Shown here piece by piece: positions 1 through 8,923 of a DNA stretch of 64,000 nt. Under the pieces are notes generated by a model. It ran no database searches and was not told the origin of the DNA. It was given only the letters and a program-made list of their open reading frames with translations. Every line of letters starts with the position of its first letter. The first letter of the stretch is position 1. Source of the DNA: JBGPEQ01 sp050180895 (lineage in GTDB: Bacteria; Pseudomonadota; Alphaproteobacteria; Dongiales; Dongiaceae); contig JBFXDS010000005.1 in assembly GCA_050180895.1 (NCBI GenBank), positions 318,558-382,557 of the forward strand, written 5' to 3'. The position numbers were made by a program, and so were the translations under genes.

Positions 1-1050
1 GGCCTCGACCGCGCCGTCGCCCGTGCCATGACCGCCGCCGAGATCGGGGCGGACCTGACGCAACGCCTCCTGGCTTTCGCGCGGCGCCGGTCGCTGCAGC
101 CGCAGCTGCTCGATATCAACCAGCTCGTCCACGATATCCGCGATCTGCTGCGGCGCTCGCTCGGCGAGGACATCGAGATCGAGATCATTGGCTGCCCCGA
201 CCTGTGGCCGGCGAACATCGACCGCGGCCAACTCGAAAACTCCATCATCAATCTCGCCGTCAACGCGCGGGACGCCATGCCGGACGGCGGCAAGCTCACC
301 ATCGAGACCGCCAACGTCTATCTCGACGCCGACTACGCGCGACGCAATCCGGGCGTGACGCCGGGCCAGTACGTTCTCCTGGAGATCACCGACACCGGCA
401 TCGGCATGAGCCCCGACGTCGCCGAGCGTGCCTTCGAGCCCTTTTTCACCACCAAGGAGGTCGACCGCGGCAGCGGCCTCGGACTCAGCATGATCTACGG
501 CTTCGCCCGGCAATCCGGCGGCCACGTGAACATCTTCAGCGCGGAAAACCACGGCACGAGCATCTGGCTCTGCCTGCCGCGGGCGGCGGCGGAACCGATG
601 CCGGCGGCAACGGCCACAGAACAGTCCGCGCAACTGCCGCGCGGCGATGAAACGATCCTGGTGGTCGAGGACAACGCGTCCGTGCGCGAGGTTGTCGGCA
701 ATCAGCTGGCGGACCTCGGCTATCGCGTCGTCTCCGCCGAGGACGGGCCGTCTGCGCTTCGCGTCCTGGCCACGCTCGATCGGGTCGATCTCCTGTTCAC
801 CGATCTGGTCATGCCCCACGGGATGAGCGGCCACCAACTGGCCGAGGAGGTCGTGCGCCGAAGTCCCGGCACCCGCATTCTCTTCACCTCGGGCTATCCG
901 AACTGGTCCGGTAAACGATCTCGCGAGTTCGGCCCGGATGTGCCGCTGCTGCAGAAGCCGTACAAGAAGAAGCGGCTCGCCGAAACCGTCCGAACGATAC
1001 TGGACGCTCCGACCGGCGGGCGGGTTGCCGAGATCGTCGCTCTCGGCTAG
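1..1050 (+). CDS. Hybrid sensor histidine kinase with receiver domain (5' end outside window)
   Basis: Signal-transduction kinase; only its last 349 codons are present, the frame being open from base 1. It begins at the tail of the dimerisation domain (GADLTQRLLAFARRRSLQP), so the phosphoaccepting His lies before the window. The ATPase domain (about codons 45-190) shows N box NLAVNARDAM, G1 box DTGIGMS and G2 box GSGLGL. A receiver domain (about codons 220-340) ends the protein, with VEDN, the phosphoacceptor Asp in FTDLVMP and the conserved Lys in QKPY. The ATG at 28 is internal. The sensor part is not visible, so the stimulus is unknown. It converges on the OmpA-type gene with 25 bp between the stops. 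Confidence 0.93.
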   Translation, partial: GLDRAVARAMTAAEIGADLTQRLLAFARRRSLQPQLLDINQLVHDIRDLLRRSLGEDIEIEIIGCPDLWPANIDRGQLENSIINLAVNARDAMPDGGKLTIETANVYLDADYARRNPGVTPGQYVLLEITDTGIGMSPDVAERAFEPFFTTKEVDRGSGLGLSMIYGFARQSGGHVNIFSAENHGTSIWLCLPRAAAEPMPAATATEQSAQLPRGDETILVVEDNASVREVVGNQLADLGYRVVSAEDGPSALRVLATLDRVDLLFTDLVMPHGMSGHQLAEEVVRRSPGTRILFTSGYPNWSGKRSREFGPDVPLLQKPYKKKRLAETVRTILDAPTGGRVAEIVALG

Positions 1051-1075
1051 CCGTCGGAAACGGTCGACCGCACCG

Positions 1076-1585
1076 TCAGGAGCCGATGTTCGTGATCACC
1101 ACGCGCCGGTTGATGCCGCTGTTCGGATCGCTCGGATCCGCAAGGTCGGCCTCGCCGATGCCGCTGGCTTCCAACCGCGCCGGATCGATGTTGAACTGGC
1201 TGATGAGGTAGTCCTTCACCGCCTGCGCGCGCTGCTGCGAAAGCTCCAGATTGGCCGCATCGGACCCCACCGCATCGGTGTGACCGACGAGGCTGAACTG
1301 GAACGCCGAGAGCTCGTCCGACTGCAGGGCGCTGCCGAGCTGGTCGAGCACTTCTTGCGCGCTTGCCGTCAAGGCGGCGGATCCGAACTCGAATTGGATC
1401 CGCATGTCCTTCTGTGGGGCCTCGGTGGCGACCGTCAGGCCGCGCGTCACCGGCGTCAGGGCATCGATGAAATCCTGCTTCGTCTGCCCTTGCAGATCGT
1501 CGCCCAGAGCCGGCGACGGCCCGGCCACGCTCAGGAAAAGGCCCCATGCGAGCGCTGGGCCCGCCAGCAACGTCTTCCAGGTCAT
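1076..1585 (-). CDS. Small exported OmpA-family protein
   Basis: Predicted periplasmic or outer-membrane-associated protein of 169 residues. A signal peptide is visible (MTWKTLLAGPALAWGLFLSV then AGPSPALG, probable cleavage near residue 28). The rest is one OmpA-like peptidoglycan-binding domain (about residues 58-168), with the start motif FEFGSAALT, the central GHTDAVG, the helix SQQRAQAVKDYL and the terminal NRRVVI. Such domains bind diaminopimelate in the cell wall. There is no beta-barrel, so this is not a porin. ATG start with GGCAGG just upstream. It is 98 bp downstream of the glycosyltransferase on the same strand, with no obvious functional link. Confidence 0.88.
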   Translation of the reverse strand: MTWKTLLAGPALAWGLFLSVAGPSPALGDDLQGQTKQDFIDALTPVTRGLTVATEAPQKDMRIQFEFGSAALTASAQEVLDQLGSALQSDELSAFQFSLVGHTDAVGSDAANLELSQQRAQAVKDYLISQFNIDPARLEASGIGEADLADPSDPNSGINRRVVITNIGS

Positions 1586-1683
1586 CCTGCCGCCCCTATT
1601 CCACTTCGCGACGATCGCAGCAATCTTATCCTCCCGATTGCGCGGAGATCAAGTTAACGGGACGCTGAAACCTGTGGCCGCCG

Positions 1684-2817
1684 TCACAGTCCGGTCGGGC
1701 CAGCCGTTCCCGGCCGGCTTCGCTTGAAATCCTCGGCGATTCGGCTGAGGACTGCATCAAGTTGCGGTCCGACGACGGCGAGATCGAAATTGGCGCCCGC
1801 CCACTGGCGTGCCTGCTGGGCGTAGGTGCGACGAAACTCCGGATGCCGCAGCAGGAAGGCGACGGCATTGGCGAACGAGACGTCGTTGCCCGGCTTGGTC
1901 AGCATGCCCGTCCTGCCGTCGTCGACGACGTCGGCCATGGCCGGGCTGCGCCCGCCGACGACGCCCATCCCCGCGGCTTGCGCCGCGACCGCGGTCGGCG
2001 AGAACCGCTCATCGACCGATGGCCACAGGAACAGGTCTCCGGTCAGCAGAAGCGCGGTCAGGTCGTCGTCCGTCGATACGGTCAGGTGATGATCGAGGCG
2101 AAGCGGCGCAGACCGAAACATCGCCTGGACCTCGGCTTGACGCGGACCCGCGCCGGCCACGATCAGTCGCCAGTCGAGCGTGGGGAGGAGGGCCATGGTC
2201 CGGGCGACGATGCGGAACGAGGCCAGGTCCCGGTCCGTCGCCATCGGGCCTGCGGCGATCAGCCAGGGCACGTCGGTCCTTATCCGATATCTGGTCGCGA
2301 ACATCGCCTTCTGCATGCCGCGCGTCCGATCGCGCGCGATGATCGGGCCCATGTCGATGAACGGCGGCAGGACGATCAGGCGATCGCCGGCCTGCGGCAG
2401 CGTCTCGCGCGCGGCGGCGGCATGGGCGCTGGAAAACACGATCGTCGCATCGGCCCGGCCGGCGGCGCGCGCGTCATCCCGCCCGAGGTCCGGCTGTACG
2501 AGCACATAGGGTATGTCGAGCGCCGCGCCGGCGGTTGCGCCGATGGCGTCCGGCGCCCGCTCCGAGACTCGTATCGAGAGCCAGAGATGCAGCCGCCGAT
2601 CCGATGATGATTGAAGATATGTGACGAGTCGATGGGCCTCCGATGGATTGTCGAAGCGGCGAAGTCGCCCAGCGTCTTCCGGCGATCGGGCAGGAATCCG
2701 TGAAACATCGTGGCCGAGCCCGACGAGCGCCGCCTCCAGCGTGTCGGTCAGGCGGCTTTCCCCGAAGGGAGGGGGATCGGGTGCCGGATCGATGGGTTCG
2801 TAAAGCGCGACGCGCAC
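1684..2817 (-). CDS. Glycosyltransferase, GT4-like (GT-B fold)
   Basis: 377-residue putative sugar transferase. The C-terminal half has the typical nucleotide-sugar-binding region: DWRLIVAGAGPRQ, a helix-rich stretch, then LFLWPSVDERFSPTAVAAQA and MADVVDDGRTGMLTKPGN, the E-x7-E-like signature region of GT4 enzymes. The N-terminal half (LYEPIDPAPDPPPFGESRLT...) is more divergent. The start is a GTG with GAAGGATA upstream. Acceptor and sugar cannot be told from the sequence. It is divergent from the T6SS, 261 bp away, and is probably not part of that system. Confidence 0.8.
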   Translation of the reverse strand: MRVALYEPIDPAPDPPPFGESRLTDTLEAALVGLGHDVSRIPARSPEDAGRLRRFDNPSEAHRLVTYLQSSSDRRLHLWLSIRVSERAPDAIGATAGAALDIPYVLVQPDLGRDDARAAGRADATIVFSSAHAAAARETLPQAGDRLIVLPPFIDMGPIIARDRTRGMQKAMFATRYRIRTDVPWLIAAGPMATDRDLASFRIVARTMALLPTLDWRLIVAGAGPRQAEVQAMFRSAPLRLDHHLTVSTDDDLTALLLTGDLFLWPSVDERFSPTAVAAQAAGMGVVGGRSPAMADVVDDGRTGMLTKPGNDVSFANAVAFLLRHPEFRRTYAQQARQWAGANFDLAVVGPQLDAVLSRIAEDFKRSRPGTAGPTGL

Positions 2818-2936
2818 GTTATCCTTCTTTCGAGATCGGCCGGCCCGACCGGCCGTCCGCCCGTGCCGACCGCAGTCCTAAAGGTCGTCCGATGCCGTGC
2901 CGCGGCAGGTTTGAACACAGCCGGCGCCGAAGCGCA

Positions 2937-2968
2937 GTGACGCCGGTCACGCCGGCGACCGGCGTCAC
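2937..2968. promoter_or_regulatory. 12-bp perfect inverted repeat between the glycosyltransferase and tssA
   Basis: GTGACGCCGGTC at 2937-2948 is repeated as its exact reverse complement at 2957-2968 with an 8-base spacer. It lies in the 261-bp divergent intergenic region ahead of the whole T6SS cluster. There is no following T-run, so an operator or transcript hairpin is more likely than an intrinsic terminator. A second small repeat, GTAAC-N8-GTTAC, lies at 2990-3007. Function is inferred from place only. Confidence 0.45.
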
Positions 2969-3078
2969 GGCGATGGCCGCTGATCGATGGTAACGCGATT
3001 GAGTTACGCGCAAATCCATGTATTCTATCGCTCCATGGCCTGAGTCTCGGCAATCCGGCTCGTACCGCGAGATATTGG

Positions 3079-4212
3079 ATGGCACTCCCGAACATACTGG
3101 AGTTCGACGTATTGTTGGCGCCGATTCCCGGCGACAACCCCGCGGGCGCGGATCTGCGGCTCGACCCCAATCCGGCGTCCGACTATTACAAGCTCAAGGA
3201 TGCGCGCTTTGCGGCCCGCGCCAAGGAACGCGAGGTCGACGCCGGTGCGGAGGTCGGGAATTTGCCGGAATGGCGAACAATTCTCGACCTGGCGCCGAAG
3301 GTGTTGGCCGAACAGTCGAAAGATCTCGAGGTCGCGGCATGGCTGGTGGAAGCGCTGCTGCGGCGGCACAATTTTGCCGGCCTGCGCGACGGCTTCCGGC
3401 TCGTGCGCAGCCTGGTCGAGACGTATTGGGACGGACTCTACCCTCTGCCCGATGAGGACGGCGTCGCGGCCAAGGTGGCGCCACTCACGGCCCTGAATGG
3501 CGAAGGCGGGGACGGAACGCTGATCCAGCCCATTCGCAAGGTCTGGCTGACGGATGGCCACGAGCCCGGTCCCTTCGCCGCCTGGCACTACGAACAGGCG
3601 CAGAAGCTGGCGACGATCACCGATGAGAGTGCGCGGGCCTGGCACACCGAGGCGGGCACGGCGACCAACGATCAGATCGAGGCCAGCCGCCGCGCCACCA
3701 AGCCGCAGTTCTTCCTCGATCTGGTCGATGATCTGCGCCAGTGCCAAGAGGAGTTCAGCGCCTTGACGGCGGCTGTCGACAAGGCCGCCGGACGGGATTC
3801 GCCGCCGACTTCGACCATCCGCAATACGCTCGAGTCGACGATGACAATCGCGACGACGCTCGGCCGCGATGCGCTCGCGGCGGCGCAAACCGCCGCGGCG
3901 GCCGAGGCTGCGGGCGAAGCCGCTGGCGATGGCGCCGCCGCCGGTGCGTCCGGAACCAGCCCCGGGGGGGCCGGCGTCGCGCTCGGGTCGATCCGCTCGC
4001 GCGAGGAAGCGTTCAAGGCCTTGCTGCAGGTGGGCGACTACTTCCGCCGGAACGAGCCTCAGTCGCTGGTGCCCTATGTGTTGGAGGAGTTGGTGCGCCG
4101 CGGGCGGATGCCCTTGCCCGACCTGTTGAGCGAGCTGATTCAGGACACGACCCAACTCAAGACATTTTACACAATTGCCGGCATGAGACCGCCGCCTGAA
4201 CAGCAACAGTGA
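3079..4212 (+). CDS. tssA: T6SS component TssA (ImpA family)
   Basis: 377-residue TssA, which in known systems primes and coordinates tube and sheath growth on the baseplate. The ImpA N-terminal domain is clear at residues 5-130: LLAPIPGDNPAGADLR, the WRTILDLAPKVLAEQSKDLE helix and LVETYWDGLYPLPDEDG. A low-complexity Ala/Gly segment (about 270-305) leads to the C-terminal helical domain with REEAFKALLQVGDYFRRNEP and SLVPYVLEELVRRGRMPLPD. The length fits the family. It is the first gene of the T6SS cluster, followed by 257 bp before tssB, so it may be a separate transcription unit. The ribosome-binding site is weak. Confidence 0.95.
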   Translation: MALPNILEFDVLLAPIPGDNPAGADLRLDPNPASDYYKLKDARFAARAKEREVDAGAEVGNLPEWRTILDLAPKVLAEQSKDLEVAAWLVEALLRRHNFAGLRDGFRLVRSLVETYWDGLYPLPDEDGVAAKVAPLTALNGEGGDGTLIQPIRKVWLTDGHEPGPFAAWHYEQAQKLATITDESARAWHTEAGTATNDQIEASRRATKPQFFLDLVDDLRQCQEEFSALTAAVDKAAGRDSPPTSTIRNTLESTMTIATTLGRDALAAAQTAAAAEAAGEAAGDGAAAGASGTSPGGAGVALGSIRSREEAFKALLQVGDYFRRNEPQSLVPYVLEELVRRGRMPLPDLLSELIQDTTQLKTFYTIAGMRPPPEQQQ

Positions 4213-4369
4213 CGGAGATCACTGTGCCGGCCCTGCGGGGGGACTAGGATCGCGGTCGAATTGGGTAAGGATAGTGGGGCATGGCCGCTGTGCCAAGGCG
4301 CTGCTGTGGTCGGCCGGACTTTGCCAGGATCGCATTGGCGCCCGTCGCGGAGGGCACCGAATGACCGTG

Positions 4370-4411
4370 AATTCCGGCCGTGCTTAGTTCATAATTCCGG
4401 CCTTTAGCACG
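4370..4411. promoter_or_regulatory. Repeat-rich control region upstream of tssB
   Basis: The 257-bp tssA-tssB gap holds two direct copies of AATTCCGGCC (4370-4379 and 4393-4402, 23 bp apart, about two helical turns). An inverted pair, CGTGCT (4379-4384) and AGCACG (4406-4411), brackets the second copy. Direct repeats at helical phasing suggest binding of a dimeric regulator. The promoter of the main tss operon would be expected here, but no clear -35/-10 or sigma-54 motif was found. Confidence 0.35.
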
Positions 4412-4469
4412 ATGGGGGATCGGCGCCGCCCCGGCCATCGGCGCTCCGTCGCTACTGGGAGAGATGTAT

Positions 4470-4997
4470 ATGGCAAGTATCCACGACAAACTGGAACGCG
4501 TTCGCAAGCCGCGAGTGCACATCACCTATCAGGTCGAGACCGAAGGGGCGCAGGTCGAGCGCGAGCTGCCGTTCGTGGTCGGCGTCCTGGGCGATTTCTC
4601 GGGCGATCCAACGGAGCCGCTGAAACCGCTCAAGGAGCGCAAATTCATCCAGATCGACCGGGACAACTTCAACGACGTCATGGCGCGCCTGACGCCCGGC
4701 CTGAACCTCAAGGTGGATAACACGCTGGCCGGCGACGGCAGCCAGATGGCCGTCGAGTTGAAGTTCCGCTCGATGGAGGATTTCGAGCCCGCCGCCGTCG
4801 TCGACCAAGTGCCGGCGCTCAAGAAGCTGCAGGAAACGCGCAACCAGCTGCGCGACCTCATGACCAAGATTGATCGCTCGGAAGACCTCGAGAAGGTACT
4901 GGAACGCGTGCTCCGGAACAGCGAGGAGCTGAAGCAGATGAACACTGCCCTGGGCGGCGAGGCGCCGTCGGGGGACGGCGGCAGCAAGGAGGGTTGA
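4470..4997 (+). CDS. tssB: T6SS contractile sheath small subunit TssB (VipA/ImpB)
   Basis: About 175 residues, the usual TssB length. It pairs with TssC to form the contractile sheath. Family marks are MASIHDKLERVRKPRVHITY at the N-terminus, ELPFVVGVLGDFSGDPTEPLKPLKERKFI, and the C-terminal helix QVPALKKLQETRNQLRDLM that contacts TssC. I chose the ATG at 4470 because GGGAGAG (4457-4463) is then correctly spaced; an in-frame ATG at 4464 is too close to it. tssC starts 3 bp after the stop, so the two are translationally coupled. Confidence 0.96.
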   Translation: MASIHDKLERVRKPRVHITYQVETEGAQVERELPFVVGVLGDFSGDPTEPLKPLKERKFIQIDRDNFNDVMARLTPGLNLKVDNTLAGDGSQMAVELKFRSMEDFEPAAVVDQVPALKKLQETRNQLRDLMTKIDRSEDLEKVLERVLRNSEELKQMNTALGGEAPSGDGGSKEG

Positions 4998-5000
4998 TCG

Positions 5001-6491
5001 ATGGCCACAGCCGAAAAGACCGCAAAGGTCGCCGAGACCAAGGAAGCCACGTTCAGCCTCCTTGACCAGGCGATCGCGTCGACGAAGCAGACGGAGCCCG
5101 ATCGGGCAAAGGAGCTGCTGCGAACGCTGACCGATGAAGCCCTGAAGGGGACCGTCACCTACAGCAAGAATCTGACGGTCACTTTCAACAAGGCGATCCA
5201 GCTGCTCGACGAGAAAATGTCGAAGCAGCTCAACGCCATCATACACGATCCCAAGTTCCTCAAGCTCGAGGGCTCGTGGCGCGGACTCAACTACCTGGTC
5301 ATGAATTCGGAAACCAGCTCCTCGCTTAAGATCCGCGTGGTGAACATCTCGAAGCGCGACCTGTACAAGGATCTGTCGAAGGCGGTCGAATTCGACCAGA
5401 GCCAGGTCTTCAAGAAGATCTACGAGAACGAGTTCGGCACGCCGGGTGGCGAGCCTTTCGGCGCGATGATCGGCGACTACGAGTTCACCAACCACCCCGA
5501 GGACATCGAGCTTCTCGGCCAGATGTCCAACGTGGCCGCGGCCGCATTCGCGCCGTTCATTTCCGCCGCATCGCCGAAGCTGTTCGGCTTCGACGGGTTC
5601 ACGGAGCTGTCGAAGCCGCGCGACCTGGAGAAGATCTTCGAATCCCTCGAATATGCGAAGTGGCGCGGCTACCGCGACAGCGAGGATTCCCGCTTCGTCA
5701 CGCTGACGATGCCGCGGTCGCTGGCGCGGCTGCCCTACGGCGAGAAGACCCGCCAGGTCGAGGAGTTCGGCTACGAAGAGGCGCCGCTCGGCGCCCGCGG
5801 CGAGGCCAAGCCGATGGACCACGAGAACTACTGCTGGATGAACGCCGCCTACGTGATGGGGGCGAGGATGACGGATGCCTTCGCCCGCACCGGCTTCTGC
5901 ACCATGATTCGCGGCGCCGAAGGCGGCGGCAAGGTGGAAGGCCTGCCGTTCCATACCTTCATCAGCGACGACGGCGATCCCGATCATCAGTGCCCGACCG
6001 AGATCGCCATCACCGATCGCCGCGAGGCCGAGCTCAGCAAGCTCGGGTTCCTGCCGCTGTGCCACTACAAGAACACGGACTACGCGGTGTTCTTCGGCGC
6101 CCAGTCGACGCAGAAGCCCAAAAAGTACGACCGCCCGGAGGCGACCGCGAATGCGGCCATTTCGGCGCGGTTGCCGTACCTTATGGCGACCTCCCGCTTC
6201 GCGCACTATCTGAAAATCCTGGCCCGCGACAAGATCGGCTCCTTCATGGAAGCGTCCGACTGCGAAGCGTGGCTGAACCGCTGGATCAACAACTACGTGA
6301 ACTCCAGCGACCAGGCAGGGGCGGAGATGAAGGCCAAGTACCCGTTGCGAGAGGCGAAGGTGCAGGTCCGAGAAATACCGGGCAAGCCGGGGTCGTACCA
6401 CGCCATCGCCCATTTGCGGCCTTGGTTGCAGATGGAGGAGCTGACGACCTCGTTGCGGATGGTGGCGCGCATTCCGCAAATGGCGCAATAG
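5001..6491 (+). CDS. tssC: T6SS contractile sheath large subunit TssC (VipB/ImpC)
   Basis: 496 residues, full length for TssC. Diagnostic segments are LNAIIHDPKFLKLEGSWRGL, VEFDQSQVFKKIYENEFGTP, GEPFGAMIGDYEF and the C-terminal REIPGKPGSYHAIAHLRPWL. It polymerises with TssB around the Hcp tube, and the contracted sheath is dismantled by ClpV. A strong Shine-Dalgarno AAGGAGGG precedes the ATG. A second, divergent tssC follows at once. Confidence 0.97.
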   Translation: MATAEKTAKVAETKEATFSLLDQAIASTKQTEPDRAKELLRTLTDEALKGTVTYSKNLTVTFNKAIQLLDEKMSKQLNAIIHDPKFLKLEGSWRGLNYLVMNSETSSSLKIRVVNISKRDLYKDLSKAVEFDQSQVFKKIYENEFGTPGGEPFGAMIGDYEFTNHPEDIELLGQMSNVAAAAFAPFISAASPKLFGFDGFTELSKPRDLEKIFESLEYAKWRGYRDSEDSRFVTLTMPRSLARLPYGEKTRQVEEFGYEEAPLGARGEAKPMDHENYCWMNAAYVMGARMTDAFARTGFCTMIRGAEGGGKVEGLPFHTFISDDGDPDHQCPTEIAITDRREAELSKLGFLPLCHYKNTDYAVFFGAQSTQKPKKYDRPEATANAAISARLPYLMATSRFAHYLKILARDKIGSFMEASDCEAWLNRWINNYVNSSDQAGAEMKAKYPLREAKVQVREIPGKPGSYHAIAHLRPWLQMEELTTSLRMVARIPQMAQ

Positions 6492-6505
6492 CGCGCCGGG
6501 CGACG

Positions 6506-8074
6506 ATGACGGAGGCGGAGACGGGGGGCGCCGCCGGCGCGGGCGGCGCGGAAGCCGAAGCGCCCGTCGGCATGGGGCCGTCCCCCGTCTTGCGCGACAA
6601 GGTGGTCGATCTCGCCTTCCAGCCGGCGGGATCGACCCGGGCGCTGCTCGACGATTTCCTCAGCGAACCGGATCCCGGGGTGGCGCTTCGGCTGTGGTTC
6701 GGTGAGTGCGCCGCCTTGACGCCGCCGCTGGAACGGCGGCGGATTTTCCAGGCGATCGACCGCGACATAGCTTGGCTCGACGCGCTGGTAAGCGAGCAGA
6801 CCAACGCCATCCTCCACCAACCCAGTCTGCAGCGAATGGAGGCGTCGTGGCGTGGTGTGCGCTACCTCGTCGCCGAGGCGGAGGGGCAGGAGGGGATCAA
6901 GATCAGGCTTCTGAACCTGTCCTGGTCCGAACTGTGCCGCGACCTCGAACGGGCAATCGAGTTCGACCAGAGCCAGCTCTTCTCGAAGGTCTACAACGAG
7001 GAATTCGGCATGCCCGGCGGGGAGCCCTACGGTGTGCTGATCGGCGACTACTATGTCCAGCATCGGCGGACGCGGGACCATCCGACCGACGACGTCGCTG
7101 CCATGCAGGGTATCTCCGGCGTCGCCGCGGCCGCGTTCAGCCCGTTCATTGTAGGATGCTCGCCGGCCTTTCTGGGCATCGACAGCTTTCGTGAGCTGGG
7201 ACAGCCGATCAACCTCAAGACGATCCTGCGCCAACCCGAATACACGCGGTGGCGATCGCTCCAGGACACGGAGGACGCGCGCTTCGTCGGCATGACGCTG
7301 CCGCGCGTGCTGATGCGGCTGCCGTATCGGGACGACGGCTCGCGCGTAGACGGATTCCGGTTCCACGAGGAGGTGGAGGACCCGCTTCGCGCCGACTACC
7401 TGTGGGGCAACGCGGTCTATGCCTTTGCAGCGCTGCTGATCCGCGCCTATTCGGAATCCGCTTGGTTCGCCGAGATTCGCGGCACGCCCCAGGATCGGAT
7501 ATCCGGCGGCATCGTCGACAGTCTGCCAATCGAATGGTTCGAGACCGACGCGCGCGGCCTCGCCACGCGTATCTCGACGGACGTCTCGATCTCGGAGTTC
7601 CAGGAACGCGACCTGGCCGACATGGGGCTGATACCGCTGTGCAAGGTCAAGAACACGACCCTGTCTGCGTTCTATAGCAATCAATCGGCACAGGTCCCCA
7701 AGACTTACACGACCACCGTCGCCAGCGTAAACGCGCGGCTGTCCGCCATGCTGCAATACATCCTGTGCGTGTCGCGTTTCGCTCATTTCATCAAGGTCAT
7801 CGGCCGCGACCGGATCGGCTCCTATGCGACGCCCGAGGAATGCGAGACGTTCCTGCAGAGGTGGCTGCACCAGTACGTCATCGGCAGCGACGACGCATCC
7901 GCCGAGATGAAGGCGCGGTACCCGTTGCGCGATGGTCAGATCAAAGTGCATGAGCGGCCGGGCCGCCCCGGCGTCTACGCCTGCACGGTCCATCTCCAGC
8001 CGCATTTCCAGCTGGACGACATCGTCTCCGCATTCAAGCTCGTCACCGAACTGGCGCCGCGGTCGGCGGCCTGA
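6506..8074 (+). CDS. tssC2: Second TssC-like sheath protein (ImpD type)
   Basis: 522 residues, clearly homologous to the preceding TssC: same order of motifs, TNAILHQPSLQRMEASWRGV, IEFDQSQLFSKVYNEEFGMP, GEPYGVLIGDYYVQ and ERPGRPGVYACTVHLQPHFQ. It adds about 45 Ala/Gly/Glu-rich residues at the N-terminus. A tandem second copy is the impC-impD arrangement known from rhizobial imp clusters. The start is taken at ATG 6506, where the upstream overlapping tssC ends; ATG 6572 is an alternative, and neither has a strong ribosome-binding site. Whether it joins the same sheath or makes an alternative one is not shown. Confidence 0.93.
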   Translation: MTEAETGGAAGAGGAEAEAPVGMGPSPVLRDKVVDLAFQPAGSTRALLDDFLSEPDPGVALRLWFGECAALTPPLERRRIFQAIDRDIAWLDALVSEQTNAILHQPSLQRMEASWRGVRYLVAEAEGQEGIKIRLLNLSWSELCRDLERAIEFDQSQLFSKVYNEEFGMPGGEPYGVLIGDYYVQHRRTRDHPTDDVAAMQGISGVAAAAFSPFIVGCSPAFLGIDSFRELGQPINLKTILRQPEYTRWRSLQDTEDARFVGMTLPRVLMRLPYRDDGSRVDGFRFHEEVEDPLRADYLWGNAVYAFAALLIRAYSESAWFAEIRGTPQDRISGGIVDSLPIEWFETDARGLATRISTDVSISEFQERDLADMGLIPLCKVKNTTLSAFYSNQSAQVPKTYTTTVASVNARLSAMLQYILCVSRFAHFIKVIGRDRIGSYATPEECETFLQRWLHQYVIGSDDASAEMKARYPLRDGQIKVHERPGRPGVYACTVHLQPHFQLDDIVSAFKLVTELAPRSAA

Positions 8075-8093
8075 ACTACGAAAGGAAAAAGAG

Positions 8094-8894
8094 ATGTCGA
8101 GCGCAAAGGAATTACTGGCCGCGGGCCGTCTGAACGACGCCATCCAGGCCATGAACGACGAGGTCAAACGCAACCCGACGGACATCCAGCGTCGCAGCCT
8201 CCTGGCGGAACTGTTGTGCGCGAGCGGACGCCTCGAGCGTGCCGATGCTCAGCTCGAGGTCATCCTGCAGCAGGATCCGAAAGCGGCGCTTGCGATCGCC
8301 CTGCTCCGCCAGCTGATCCGCGCCGACACCGCGCGCCGCGATTTCTATACCGCCGGCCGCGTCCCGGAATTCCTCGACGTGCCGCCGCCTTACGTGCAGA
8401 ACTACCTCGAAGCGACGATCCACGCCCGCGAGAACCGCCCCGCCGAAGCGCTGCGGCTCATCGAGCAGGCGGAGGAGCAGCGCCCGCGAGTCAAGGGCAG
8501 CTGCAACGGCAAACCCTTCGAAGACCTGCGTAACCTGGACGACGTCACGGCTGCCGTCGTCGAGGTCCTGACGAGCACCGGCAAGTACTACTGGATTCCA
8601 GTGGACCGCGTGCAGTCCATCGAGTTTCGCAAGCCCGAGCGGCTCCGCGACCTCATCTGGCGCCGCGCCGCGATGTCGGTCGCCGACGGCCCCGATGGCG
8701 AAGTCTTTCTGCCTGCCACCTACTGCAACGGCAGCGCCGAAGTCAGCGAGGCGGCGCTGCTCGGCCGGGTCACGGAGTGGCAGGGCGGCGATGGGGCGCC
8801 GATGCGGGGTGTGGGCCAGGTCTGTTTCCTGGTGGGGGACGACAGCGTGTCCATCATGGATATGACCACAGTCACGATCGGCGACGGCGCATGA
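8094..8894 (+). CDS. tagJ: T6SS accessory protein TagJ (ImpE family)
   Basis: 266 residues. The N-terminal half is TPR-like (LLAAGRLNDAIQAMNDEVKR, LLAELLCASGRLERADAQLE). The C-terminal half has the ImpE-specific block FEDLRNLDD, STGKYYWIPVDRV and ERLRDLIWRRA. TagJ proteins bind the sheath subunit TssB and can influence ClpV recruitment in some systems. ATG 8094 is preceded by AAAGGAAAAAGAG. It lies between the second tssC and tssE, the standard ImpE position. Confidence 0.92.
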   Translation: MSSAKELLAAGRLNDAIQAMNDEVKRNPTDIQRRSLLAELLCASGRLERADAQLEVILQQDPKAALAIALLRQLIRADTARRDFYTAGRVPEFLDVPPPYVQNYLEATIHARENRPAEALRLIEQAEEQRPRVKGSCNGKPFEDLRNLDDVTAAVVEVLTSTGKYYWIPVDRVQSIEFRKPERLRDLIWRRAAMSVADGPDGEVFLPATYCNGSAEVSEAALLGRVTEWQGGDGAPMRGVGQVCFLVGDDSVSIMDMTTVTIGDGA

Positions 8895-8923
8895 TACGAC
8901 CGTCGGCGCGATAGGACAGCGCG

